DNA from: Gemmata massiliana
GTDB lineage: Bacteria; Planctomycetota; Planctomycetia; Gemmatales; Gemmataceae
NCBI GenBank assembly: GCA_000531095.1
Contig: HG799463.1
Coordinates: forward strand, 7,561-45,161
Direction of reading: 5' to 3'
DNA length: 37,601 bases
Under the pieces are notes generated by a model, which searched no databases, was not told the DNA's origin, and saw only the letters and a program-made list of their open reading frames with translations. The number at the start of each line of letters is the position of its first letter. Within the stretch, counting starts at the first letter, position 1. Of this stretch, positions 1-7,909 are shown piece after piece. The translations under genes and the position numbers were made by a program.

Positions 1-339
1 TAGCTCCTCGATCCGCCGCGCCGCCTCGTGAGCCGTGTGAGGCGGGTGCTTGCGGAACTCCTGTTCGATCGTTGCCGCGTGTGGCGTCAGGGCACTGGGT
101 TGTCCCTTCCACCCGAACGACCGAATCCCATCGAGGCCCTTCGCCGCGAAGATGTGCAAGGTCCGCTGAACCGTGGACCGGGACACGTTGGCGAGTTCGG
201 CGATGCGCCCGTGCGACTCGTTCTTGCTCTTGAGCCACAGGATCTCCATGCGCTCCTGAACGCGCGGGTCCGGGTGCCCGTACCGATCGCGCACAATCGC
301 TTCGACAACCGACTCGGGGAACGAGTACGTGGGACGCAT
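1..339 (-). CDS. IS630-family transposase, N-terminal part (runs off left edge)
   Basis: This reading frame starts at the ATG at 339 and is open to the window edge, giving 113 residues with no stop. The segment has the composition of the IS630/Tc1-mariner N-terminal DNA-binding region: a charged first helix followed by a helix-turn-helix containing RIAELANVSRSTVQRTL (about residues 47-63), then a linker with HPPHTAHEAARRIEEL. In IS630 transposases this region binds the terminal repeats, while the DDE catalytic domain follows; that part lies outside the window. The start is supported by position: the terminal repeat at 414-433 lies about 75 bases upstream, as expected for an element whose transposase begins near its end. 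Family assignment is from motif recognition, not a search. Confidence 0.82.
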   Translation of the reverse strand, partial: MRPTYSFPESVVEAIVRDRYGHPDPRVQERMEILWLKSKNESHGRIAELANVSRSTVQRTLHIFAAKGLDGIRSFGWKGQPSALTPHAATIEQEFRKHPPHTAHEAARRIEEL

Positions 340-413
340 GGAGCCTCTCCCGGTAACGGATTACGGTGAGCACCGATCTTCCGCTACAGCACCAGGCTCC
401 TCAAGGATAAATT

Positions 414-433
414 GTGTCACTCCAGGGTACGCT
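414..433 (+). repeat. Terminal inverted repeat of the left IS630-type element
   Basis: GTGTCACTCCAGGGTACGCT reads outward from the left element. The outward-reading end of the right element (reverse complement of 37394-37413) is GTGTCACTCCTGGGCGCGTA: the first ten bases are identical and most of the rest agree. The two sites therefore behave as the 5' and 3' ends of related elements. The outer boundary is uncertain because no TA target dinucleotide directly abuts this end. Confidence 0.7.
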
Positions 434-486
434 GAGAATAATGTGCTAAAATCGGCGAGTGACTTGGATTCATTTCATCGGTTAGA

Positions 487-1416
487 TCATTGATTTTTTG
501 TTACCAATCGCGTCGCGAGTAAGAACGCCCTTACCTCGTCGATGCTGTACGCTGGCGCTCGTCGATGCAATACAGCGTGGCAATTTGGGCACACGGGCCG
601 AAGATCGGTAATTGGATCAACCTCAGATTCTTCACCGATTTCGGAAAGCGGGCGGAGGTGGTGAACGTGGATTAACCCCTCTGCAACTTGTCCGTAAACG
701 GCACCAAAAGAGAAGCCACAAATCGCACAGCCTGTACCGTAGTGCGTGACACAGAGCTTTCTCGCACGCGGGTCGCGTTCGTAAGCGTTTACCGTAACTT
801 GGTACTTGGCCCCTTCCCGAATCGGTGCGGAGGTATCGAGCTCATCTGCCAGAGATTCAACCAATTGGTTCGCTTCTTGTGACACGTAACTGGGCCGCGG
901 CAGCACTATGCCCAAGAGTGACTCGAGGTACTCCAGTACAGCCGGTGAGAAGCTCCTCTTAAAAGGCGATACACGTTTGTACGAAGCCGCGTCCCGAATA
1001 TACACATCGTGCGCGGCGCGGATCGAGTGAGGCAGATTCGCCATGCCGGTAGTCGGCACCACGCAAACGCCAGAAGGAACGGGGACAGCCCGATAGACCG
1101 GTTCTCCTCCAATTTGCGCGATGAACGGCGAGTTCACACCAAGGTCGAGCGGCGCGCGAAAAAGAAAGCGACAGTCACTTGCGTAAAGTGTCAACGTCTC
1201 GACTTGGCCGACATTCAACCGCAAGGATTCGGCGTGCATTGTGACTTCCCAACTTCCCTCGGCTGCCGCGTGCGCGGTTCGGATGGAGTCGGCAAAATTA
1301 TTCGCACACGCCCGCATGACGCCGGGGTCCGGCCACAGCCACCGGAACAATCGCGCGGCACTACGAGGATCGCATCGATCAATTGTGTTGTTGAACCCGT
1401 TTGGAAAGGCTGACAT
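487..1416 (-). CDS. HNH endonuclease family protein
   Basis: A 309-residue protein with a C-terminal HNH nuclease domain. The zinc-finger style HNH signature is visible: CAIC at about 230-233, HVHHLRPLS at about 250-258, and DLRPVCPNCHAVLH at about 270-284, which is the arrangement of HNH proteins that resemble restriction endonucleases. The N-terminal 200 residues have no motif I recognise. The start chosen is the ATG at 1416 with GAGG about ten bases upstream; an in-frame GTG at 1431 is an alternative. The gene ends about 50 bases from the IS630 terminal repeat. Its codon use is visibly less GC-biased than its neighbours, which together with the adjacent mobile element hints at acquisition by transfer (inference). 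Function could be restriction of foreign DNA or a stand-alone nuclease; no methyltransferase partner is seen. Confidence 0.85.
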   Translation of the reverse strand: MSAFPNGFNNTIDRCDPRSAARLFRWLWPDPGVMRACANNFADSIRTAHAAAEGSWEVTMHAESLRLNVGQVETLTLYASDCRFLFRAPLDLGVNSPFIAQIGGEPVYRAVPVPSGVCVVPTTGMANLPHSIRAAHDVYIRDAASYKRVSPFKRSFSPAVLEYLESLLGIVLPRPSYVSQEANQLVESLADELDTSAPIREGAKYQVTVNAYERDPRARKLCVTHYGTGCAICGFSFGAVYGQVAEGLIHVHHLRPLSEIGEESEVDPITDLRPVCPNCHAVLHRRAPAYSIDEVRAFLLATRLVTKNQ

Positions 1417-1515
1417 GGTTGTGCGCCTCACCGGCCAAATCCACGGATGGTATCAAATGGAGGTGACGTTTGGAACTACCACGAACGCACGTTGCGGTAG
1501 GCGATCCCAGCGCCA

Positions 1516-3588
1516 TCACTTCGATTTGAGGCGCTCGATCAGGAAGTCAGTGGAGTTTTTGTACTTCGGGTACGCTTTGCCAGGGTACACCAACACGCAC
1601 TCTACGCCCTCTGTCTTCAGCTTCTCCTCGAGGATCATGCCGAGCAGGGCGGAGTGCGTGGGATCGTCCTGGTTCTCTCCCTTCACCGGCGGCTTCTTTT
1701 GCGACGGGTATTCCATGAAGACCGGCGGGTCGTCTTTTGTGACGTGCGTGATCGGCGAATACTCCTCGATCCACGGGAGGAGCTTTTCGCGCTGCTCGAA
1801 GAATGCTTGGAACGCGCCATCGCGGTTAGTCGGAGTGCGCACGCCGAATGCATGACCGCCGTAGCGGGCGTTCGGCATCCATTCGCGCAGCACCTTCGGA
1901 TCAAGGGTCGTCTGCGCGCCATTGACGGCAACGCAAGACAGGCGCGTCGATTCGCGGCTGACGGGATCGGCGCTCTTGGGATCGGCGAGGTTGTTGTGGA
2001 ACGCGAGCCACAACGACGAACACGCGCCGGCCGATCCACCGGTCGCACCGACGCGCGTCTTGTCGAGGTTCCATTCCGCCGCCTTCGAGCGCACGAATTG
2101 CAGTGCTCGTGCTGCGTCGTCGAGTGGCCACTTGACCGGCGGTTTGATGCCGGCCGCGTCCGCTTGTGTGACCAGCCGGTAGTTGATCGCGACCACCGAA
2201 ATACCCGCATCAAGGTAGCGCTTTACACCGTTGCGGTAGCCGCTCTTATCACCGTTCACCCACCCGCCGCCGTGAATGAGCAACACGACCGGCGTGGACG
2301 ACTTCGACTCAGCCTTCCAGAAGTCAAGCACCTGGCGCTCGTGCGTGCCATAAGCGACGTTCGCCGCCGTCCGCGCGATGGCCGGAGCGGGCGCCACGGG
2401 CCGCGGATCGGCCGCGAGGACCGCGTGCGGCGCGGTGACTTCCAGCCCGCGCTCGTCGGTCACCGCGAGTTCGTACACCACTGGGCGATTGGCCGGCAGT
2501 TTCGCAGTTACCACCCCGTCTTTGATGTCCGCGTCGATCGATTTCCAGTCGCGCTTCTGCCACGGCCCTTCCGCGACCGCGTAGTGCAGGTGCGCCGACT
2601 TCAACTTCACCTTGCTCGACACCTTCGCACTCACGGTATCACCGGCGCGCATCACGCCGCTGATAGACGGAAGCGGGTCGCCTTTCTTCAGGTGCGTGTC
2701 GATGAACGCATCCACTTCGCCGAATGTCCAGATGTGACCGTGCGGTAACCGCACGCGGACGGACAGCGTGCGCGGCCCTTTGACCAGTTCGTAGCACTTC
2801 TGGTAACTGTCCATTGGGTACGCGAAGTCGTTCGTGCCGTTCAGGAACAGGATCGGACACTTCACGTTCGGCAGGTACTTCGACGGGTCGAACGTCTCCA
2901 CCCAGCGCTTGCGGCGGTCCGCATCGACTTTGTCGAAACGCGCCTCCTTCCACGCGCTGTTCTCGTGCAAGAACCCGCACCCGTAGACCGGCACGGCAAC
3001 TTTGAATCGGTCATCGACCCCCGCGACGATGCACGTGAGGTACCCGCCCCAACTGATGCCGGTCACCGCGACCCGATCCTTGTCCACTTCCGCGAACGAG
3101 CGCAACAAATTGTGCCCGCGGATCACGGCCGCGATCGCGTGGTACGTCCACATGTCGTTCACAGTTTTGTCGTCGAAGGCGCGGAACTTCGCGTCGTCGG
3201 ACTGGTCCGGTCCGCCGTCCGCGAGCCGACCGTTCGGCCCGTTGCCGGCGAGGTCCATCGCGAGCGCGCAGTATCCGCGCGCGGCCCAGTGCTCGGCCCA
3301 CGCCTGGAACGCTTTCCCTCCCCCACCGTGAACGAGTACGACCGCGGGGAACGGCCCGTCGCCCTTCGCGGGGCGGGCGTAGTACGCGAACACGCGCGTC
3401 GGTTTTCCCTGGTACGGTTCGCCGGGGTAGTACACCTCGCGCGCCTTCCCGACTTCCTTGCCCCACTCCGGCTTCACCTCGGCGCGACCGAGCGTGGCCA
3501 CGTCCCACGGCCCCGTCTTCGGGGGATCAGCGGCGAACAGCGCGGAGGGAGCAAATACGAGAAATAGGAGAGCAACAGCGCGCGTCAT
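1516..3588 (-). CDS. Secreted fusion of two alpha/beta-hydrolase esterase domains
   Basis: The 690-residue protein starts at the ATG at 3588 with a hydrophobic signal peptide (TRAVALLFLVFAPSALFAA), so it is predicted to be exported. Domain 1 (about 20-300) resembles acetyl-xylan esterase/dienelactone-hydrolase proteins: oxyanion-loop HGGGG, nucleophile elbow GISWGG, acid in NGTND, and histidine in PHGHIW. A beta-rich linker of roughly 90 residues follows. Domain 2 (about 400-690) is a carboxylesterase/BD-FAE type hydrolase with HGGGW, nucleophile GGSAG and a late DPTHSALLG histidine. Both triads look complete, so two hydrolytic sites are likely, probably acting on acylated polysaccharide (inference). 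It follows phoD on the same strand after about 250 bases, so it may have its own promoter. The frame remains open upstream to 3741, but that extension would hide the signal peptide and is rejected. Confidence 0.87.
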   Translation of the reverse strand: MTRAVALLFLVFAPSALFAADPPKTGPWDVATLGRAEVKPEWGKEVGKAREVYYPGEPYQGKPTRVFAYYARPAKGDGPFPAVVLVHGGGGKAFQAWAEHWAARGYCALAMDLAGNGPNGRLADGGPDQSDDAKFRAFDDKTVNDMWTYHAIAAVIRGHNLLRSFAEVDKDRVAVTGISWGGYLTCIVAGVDDRFKVAVPVYGCGFLHENSAWKEARFDKVDADRRKRWVETFDPSKYLPNVKCPILFLNGTNDFAYPMDSYQKCYELVKGPRTLSVRVRLPHGHIWTFGEVDAFIDTHLKKGDPLPSISGVMRAGDTVSAKVSSKVKLKSAHLHYAVAEGPWQKRDWKSIDADIKDGVVTAKLPANRPVVYELAVTDERGLEVTAPHAVLAADPRPVAPAPAIARTAANVAYGTHERQVLDFWKAESKSSTPVVLLIHGGGWVNGDKSGYRNGVKRYLDAGISVVAINYRLVTQADAAGIKPPVKWPLDDAARALQFVRSKAAEWNLDKTRVGATGGSAGACSSLWLAFHNNLADPKSADPVSRESTRLSCVAVNGAQTTLDPKVLREWMPNARYGGHAFGVRTPTNRDGAFQAFFEQREKLLPWIEEYSPITHVTKDDPPVFMEYPSQKKPPVKGENQDDPTHSALLGMILEEKLKTEGVECVLVYPGKAYPKYKNSTDFLIERLKSK

Positions 3589-3837
3589 CGTGGAGACCAG
3601 TGGGGAGTGCGGGGACAACAAACAGCACGCGGCCGTTTGTCGCACGGGCAGAATGGCAGTTTGACACGAGGAGCGGGCGGGTGCAAGATGCGGCCCAAAA
3701 GCCCACACAACCGATCCGCACGGCCGGATCGTGCCCACCAAAAACGACCGACGCGCCGAACGCGGGTGCGCTGGCGCGTCGTGCTCACTTGTGGTACCGA
3801 TTGAGGTCGAATCGCGCCGACCCCAGCCGCCCCTTCA

Positions 3838-5457
3838 TCACGCCTTCGTGACACCGGCTTTCCCGGCTTCGATGACGAACGACGCGCGCACGTCCGCGGG
3901 AGCGCTGGGCTTCAGCACGTCTTCCACGATGACGTAGTCGCTGCGCCACTCCTTGGGCGTGACCGCGCAGCGCACGTACCCGCGCTGGCGGTTGTGGAAC
4001 TTAATGAACGGGTTCTCGGCCAAGAGCGTGTCGAGGTTCTTCGGCTCCTTGACCCCGTTCCCACCGCTAGTAATCGACGTGCCGACGAACTCGGCCGCGA
4101 CCACCGGGGTGTCAAGTTTGCGGTCGTCCACGCGCAGGTCATTGACCCAATTGGAGTGGATATCGCCGGTCAGCACCACCGGGTTCGAGACTTTTCGGTC
4201 CGCGATCCACTGCATGAGCTTCATGCGCTCGTGCGCGTACCCGGGCCACTGGTCCATCGAATACTTCTTCGGTTCGCCGGCCGCAAGGTCCGCCATGCCC
4301 ATCATCACCTGTTGCGCGAGCACGTTCCAGGTGCTCGTGGACTTCAGAAGCGCGGACCGGAGCCACCCAGCCTGTTTGGTGCCGAGGATCGTGTTGTTCG
4401 GGTTGAGCGCGTCGTCGTTGAGTTCCGAAGACCGGTCCCCGTTGGGTTGGTCCGTGCGATACTGCCGCGTGTCGAGCACCTGAAACTCCGCGAGCCGGCC
4501 GAACGCGATCGAGCGGTACAGTTTCAGGTCCGGGCCGTTCGGCACGCACCCCTTGCGCAGCGGCATCATCTCGTAGTACGCTTGATAAGCGTTCGCCCGC
4601 TGTTCGAGGAACGTGGCCGGGTCCGCCTTCATCTTCCCCTTCGGCTGTTCTTCCTGGATGTCGTTGGCGTAGTTGTTGTCGAACTCGTGGTCGTCCCAGG
4701 TCACGACCCACGGGAACCGGTTGTGCGTCCTCTGGAGGTGCGGGTCGGTCCGGTACTGGGCGTGCCGGTTGCGGTAGTCCTCGAGCGTCTTGATCTTGCC
4801 GTCCTTCGGCCCGACGTGCTTGCGTACCACCTTGGCGGTCTCGCGGTTCGGGTACTCGTAGATGTAGTCGCCCAGGTGGAACACGAGGTCGAGATCGTCC
4901 TTGGCCATGTGCTCGTAGGCCGTGAACAACCCCTGCTCGTAGTGCTGGCACGAGGCGAACGCGAACTTCAGCTTCTCGGGCGTGCTCGACCGCTCCGGCG
5001 TGGTGCGGGTGCGCCCGACGGGGCTGATCGCTCCGCCGCACTGGAACCGGTAGAAGTACCAGCGGTCCGGCTTCAACCCCTCGACTTCAACGTGAACCGA
5101 GTGCCCCAGTTGCGGGGTCGCGATCACAGTGCCGGTCTTCAGAACAGTCTTCATTCCTTCATCGTCGGCCAGTTCCCACCGCACCTCGACGTTCTCGGGA
5201 GCCATCCCGCCAAATTCGTCCAGCGGCTTCGGAGCGAGCCGCGTCCACAGTACCACGCCCGTATCGGTGGGATCGCCAGACGCGACCCCGAGCGTGAACG
5301 GGTCCGCGGTGAACTTCGGCTGCCGGGCCACGCGCCCGAATGCACGAGCACCGACCGTGGGGAGCGCGGCCAGCGCTGCGCCGTAAGCGAGGAACAGGCG
5401 GCGCGAAACGCCGCCCTCGGAGCGCACCGCGGCGCGCAGGTTCGACAGGTCCAGCAT
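3838..5457 (-). CDS. phoD: Tat-exported alkaline phosphatase D family protein
   Basis: A 539-residue PhoD-type metallophosphatase that would release phosphate from phosphodiesters or monoesters outside the cytoplasmic membrane. The N-terminus has a twin-arginine signal (SRRLFLAYGAALAALP, about 18-33). The PhoD N-terminal domain contains VVLWTRLAP (68-76). Metal-site motifs follow: FASCQ (167-171), GDYIYEY (196-202), WDDHEFDNN (254-262) and GDIHSNW near the C-terminus; C, D and H ligands expected for the Fe/Ca centre of Bacillus PhoD are therefore present. The start is the ATG at 5457 because the Tat signal begins just after it; the upstream open frame overlaps the preceding gene. It lies about 97 bases downstream of the deoxyhypusine-synthase-fold pair and may be cotranscribed. 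Confidence 0.92.
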   Translation of the reverse strand: MLDLSNLRAAVRSEGGVSRRLFLAYGAALAALPTVGARAFGRVARQPKFTADPFTLGVASGDPTDTGVVLWTRLAPKPLDEFGGMAPENVEVRWELADDEGMKTVLKTGTVIATPQLGHSVHVEVEGLKPDRWYFYRFQCGGAISPVGRTRTTPERSSTPEKLKFAFASCQHYEQGLFTAYEHMAKDDLDLVFHLGDYIYEYPNRETAKVVRKHVGPKDGKIKTLEDYRNRHAQYRTDPHLQRTHNRFPWVVTWDDHEFDNNYANDIQEEQPKGKMKADPATFLEQRANAYQAYYEMMPLRKGCVPNGPDLKLYRSIAFGRLAEFQVLDTRQYRTDQPNGDRSSELNDDALNPNNTILGTKQAGWLRSALLKSTSTWNVLAQQVMMGMADLAAGEPKKYSMDQWPGYAHERMKLMQWIADRKVSNPVVLTGDIHSNWVNDLRVDDRKLDTPVVAAEFVGTSITSGGNGVKEPKNLDTLLAENPFIKFHNRQRGYVRCAVTPKEWRSDYVIVEDVLKPSAPADVRASFVIEAGKAGVTKA

Positions 5458-5554
5458 GGCAGCACCTCGGGCGAATGGGAGCGAATACCGAAAGGCTACG
5501 AAGCCATGCCGTGGTAACCGCGAAGTTCGGGTGAAACCGGCGTGAACGCCGCGC

Positions 5555-6664
5555 TCAGTGCGCCGCACGCAACGCGCGGTAGAGGGTGTGAATGAAGCCG
5601 GCGTTGTCGTTCTGGAGGTAGTGCATGGCGCCGCCCATGCGCGAGTAGCTCTTACAGAACCGCAGGTAGTACGCGGGGTTCGTCTTCGGCGGTTCACCCT
5701 TCGTCCAGTCCCAGTTCCCGCCGTCCTGGAGATCGACCACGAAGATCGCGTGGTCCTTCACCACGTCGCGCCCGCTCTGGAGTCGCAGATTGTTCACGCA
5801 ACTGATGCTCTTCTCGAACACTTGCGGCCCCATGATCGCCGAACCCACCGAGAGCACGATGCCCCCATCAAGCCCATCCACAGAGCCGCCGAACAGCTTG
5901 AAGTCCCACTCCGCGGCGCGCCCGATCGCCGATCCGCTAAACACCGGGTGGTTCGAGATGATGTCGTACCCGATACCGGGGTGAACCGTGACTGGCACAC
6001 TGTGGCGGTACGCTTGCGCCAGAATCGATGCGTGCTTCCACTTGTGGTCGATCTGTACGCGCCCCGGCGCCCAGTTCTGCTCGCGCATCGCGTGAAGGAG
6101 ATCAGCCCGCGCCGCGGTGAGCGGGTGCGCGGGGTCGGCCGCGATCAGTCGCATCAACTCTTCGGTTGTCGGGAGTGTGACGCCGTCCTCGTGGATGAGC
6201 TTGCCGAGCGACACGCCGTAGCCGAGCCCATCAAGTGCGCCGGCCATGATCGCGAGGTGAATCGTTGACGCGGTCTCGTGCCACGTCCCGAAGTGCCCGC
6301 CCGCGACGCCCATTTCGACGCTCTCGGTGCTCGCGCCGAACCACGCATACTCCCAGTCGTGAATCGTACCCGCGCCGTTTGTCGCCAGGTGGGTGATCCA
6401 CCCCGCGGCCATCATTCGTTCGAGGATGCTCGCGGCCCCGTTACGGAGCAGGTGCGCCCCGTAAATGAGCATCACACTCGCACCGCGAGCGCGAGCCGCT
6501 TTAATCTGTACCGCGCACGCGCGAATGAGGGCCGCGTTCTCCTCGGAACACGGCTTCGGCTCCGCGTCCGGGTTGATGAGGATGTCATCGGCGCGCGTCA
6601 GGCTTTCGCGCTGGGCGAGCGGGAACACCTTCAGTTGGCTCAGGTCCAGGGGTCGAACGGGCAC
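5555..6664 (-). CDS. Divergent deoxyhypusine-synthase-fold paralogue lacking the catalytic lysine
   Basis: A 369-residue protein that I do not recognise as a named family, but which aligns by eye with the product of the gene just upstream. Residues 68-103 (GAHLLRNG, then ITHLATNGAGTIHD) match residues 68-102 of the neighbour (AGSLVSAG, then VDAIVSTGANIVD) with the same numbering. Later, DFKLFGG, GIVLSVGSAIMGP and VVDLQDGG match DFYELTQ, GLFMVGGGVPK and VADVRDGA. These are NAD-binding and core segments of the deoxyhypusine synthase fold. Where the neighbour has SSWGK this protein reads NPAYYLRF (about 329-336), so the catalytic lysine appears absent. The start is GTG at 6664 with AAGGAG at 6670-6675; the gene begins only 15 bases after the neighbour stops, so the two are almost certainly one operon. 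It may be an accessory or regulatory subunit, or an enzyme with a different reaction (inference). Confidence 0.8.
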   Translation of the reverse strand: MPVRPLDLSQLKVFPLAQRESLTRADDILINPDAEPKPCSEENAALIRACAVQIKAARARGASVMLIYGAHLLRNGAASILERMMAAGWITHLATNGAGTIHDWEYAWFGASTESVEMGVAGGHFGTWHETASTIHLAIMAGALDGLGYGVSLGKLIHEDGVTLPTTEELMRLIAADPAHPLTAARADLLHAMREQNWAPGRVQIDHKWKHASILAQAYRHSVPVTVHPGIGYDIISNHPVFSGSAIGRAAEWDFKLFGGSVDGLDGGIVLSVGSAIMGPQVFEKSISCVNNLRLQSGRDVVKDHAIFVVDLQDGGNWDWTKGEPPKTNPAYYLRFCKSYSRMGGAMHYLQNDNAGFIHTLYRALRAAH

Positions 6665-6679
6665 GACAACTCCTTCGGG

Positions 6680-7753
6680 TCACGAAACGGCGGCGGGTTC
6701 GAGTAACCGGTTCCACTTGCGACCGGTACGGGCCTTCCACGAACCCTTGTGGTACGCATACCCGAAGATCAGCGGGACCGCCAGCGTTGCTTCGCTGTAC
6801 ACCATCTGCTCGAACGCGAGATCGACCTTCCCCCAACTTGATGCTTCCTTCAGCGTGCTCCCGGACAGCGCCCCGTCGCGCACATCGGCCACCGTCACCT
6901 GCACCGCGTACTTGTGCATGGGCACCTCCTGCCCCATCACGTCGGCCGCGACCACGATGTCTTGAGCGAAGTTTTTCGGCACCCCGCCGCCCACCATGAA
7001 CAGCCCGGTCGTCGGGTTCGCGATCTTCAACTGGGTCAACTCGTAGAAATCCTTCGCGCTGTCCAGTGAGAGCTTTGGGCCGTCGCCTTTCGCGTGCTGA
7101 TGCGCGACCAACCCGAACCCCGCGGAGCAGTCCGAGAACGCCGGGCAGAAGATCGGCACATCGGCCTTGTACGCCTCGTACACGATGCTGTCCGGGGTCT
7201 TGCACCCGTTCTTCTCCAGGTACGCGCCCATCGCCCGGATGTACTCGCGCGACGAGTGCGGGCGCGGCTCCAGTTCGTCCGCAATCACGCGCGTAGTGTC
7301 GTCGCAGATACGCAGTTCGTCCTCGTCGATGAGCGTGTCGTAGATTCGGTCGATGTGCAGGTCGCGCAGTTCTGCGTCGAACATCCCCGAGCGCAGTTTT
7401 TCCTCACCGACCCAGTGCCGGAACCCGAGCGCCTCGAAGAAGTCCTGGTCCACGATGTTCGCCCCGGTGGAAACGATCGCGTCCACCATGTTGCACCGGA
7501 TCGCATCAACGAACACCTTCTTCAACCCGGCGCTCACGAGCGACCCGGCCAAACACAGAATCACACCGCAATCTTTGTCTTCCACCATGCGATGCGTGAT
7601 GCCCGCAGCGCGAGCCAGATCGCGCGCGGTGAACGCGGTCCGGCCCATCGCCTCGACCAGCGGCACCGGATTGAACTTCATGACGTCGATGTGTTCGACG
7701 GGGGTGTGCAGGTAGTCCGTTTTCGTCGGCACGCGCGGCTCCGGTTCGGGCAT
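6680..7753 (-). CDS. Deoxyhypusine synthase-like polyamine enzyme
   Basis: A 357-residue member of the deoxyhypusine synthase family. Bacteria lack eIF5A, and bacterial members are known or proposed to make homospermidine-type or guanidino polyamines by NAD-dependent aminobutyl transfer. Visible family segments are LCLAGSLVSAG and NMVDAIVSTGANIVD (66-102; the eukaryotic enzyme has NMVDVLVTTAGG here), GGGVPK (255-260), and EASSWGKVD (303-311), where K309 corresponds to the lysine that forms the enzyme-imine intermediate. The catalytic histidine pair that follows GGGxxK in the human enzyme is NF here, so the chemistry may differ. I prefer the ATG at 7753; an in-frame GTG at 7771 lies inside the upstream hairpin. 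No Shine-Dalgarno is visible before the ATG, because the hairpin and its U-tract occupy that space. Operon with the paralogue at 5555-6664. Confidence 0.88.
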   Translation of the reverse strand: MPEPEPRVPTKTDYLHTPVEHIDVMKFNPVPLVEAMGRTAFTARDLARAAGITHRMVEDKDCGVILCLAGSLVSAGLKKVFVDAIRCNMVDAIVSTGANIVDQDFFEALGFRHWVGEEKLRSGMFDAELRDLHIDRIYDTLIDEDELRICDDTTRVIADELEPRPHSSREYIRAMGAYLEKNGCKTPDSIVYEAYKADVPIFCPAFSDCSAGFGLVAHQHAKGDGPKLSLDSAKDFYELTQLKIANPTTGLFMVGGGVPKNFAQDIVVAADVMGQEVPMHKYAVQVTVADVRDGALSGSTLKEASSWGKVDLAFEQMVYSEATLAVPLIFGYAYHKGSWKARTGRKWNRLLEPAAVS

Positions 7754-7760
7754 AAAAACG

Positions 7761-7832
7761 AAAAAAGCCACCCTGTTTGTCCGCTACGGGGCTGCCTGCT
7801 GGCAACAACCCGCCATTGCGAACAAGGGTGGC
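7761..7832 (-). promoter_or_regulatory. Long structured leader hairpin with U-tract (terminator or attenuator/riboswitch candidate)
   Basis: On the minus strand the RNA folds into one long interrupted stem: GCCACCC (7832-7826) pairs with GGGUGGC (7773-7767); UUGUUCGC (7825-7818) pairs with GCGGACAA (7784-7777) with one G-U pair and a 3-nt bulge; inside, GCGGG pairs with CCCCGU-type bases and UGCC pairs with GGCA around an AGCA loop. Six U residues (7766-7761) follow, then CGUUUUU and the ATG of the deoxyhypusine synthase-like gene. It has all features of an intrinsic terminator, but its U-tract ends only a few bases from a start codon, so any transcript of that gene starting upstream must read through it. 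It could instead simply terminate the DTW gene that stops at 7910. I do not match it to a known riboswitch class. Confidence 0.7.
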
Positions 7833-7909
7833 TGAACGAACCGAATCTTACCCCCTACCCCTCCACAGTCAAGGCCGCCATCACCCGAGCGACTAAGAAG
7901 CCACCTGGT

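Noticed and set aside
3994..5517. A 507-codon plus-strand frame opposite phoD
   Set aside because: Antisense shadow; the minus strand has the Tat signal and all metal motifs.
5458..5697. An 80-residue N-terminal extension of PhoD
   Set aside because: It overlaps the coding end of the upstream gene, is Arg/Thr-rich, and would bury the Tat signal that begins after the ATG at 5457.
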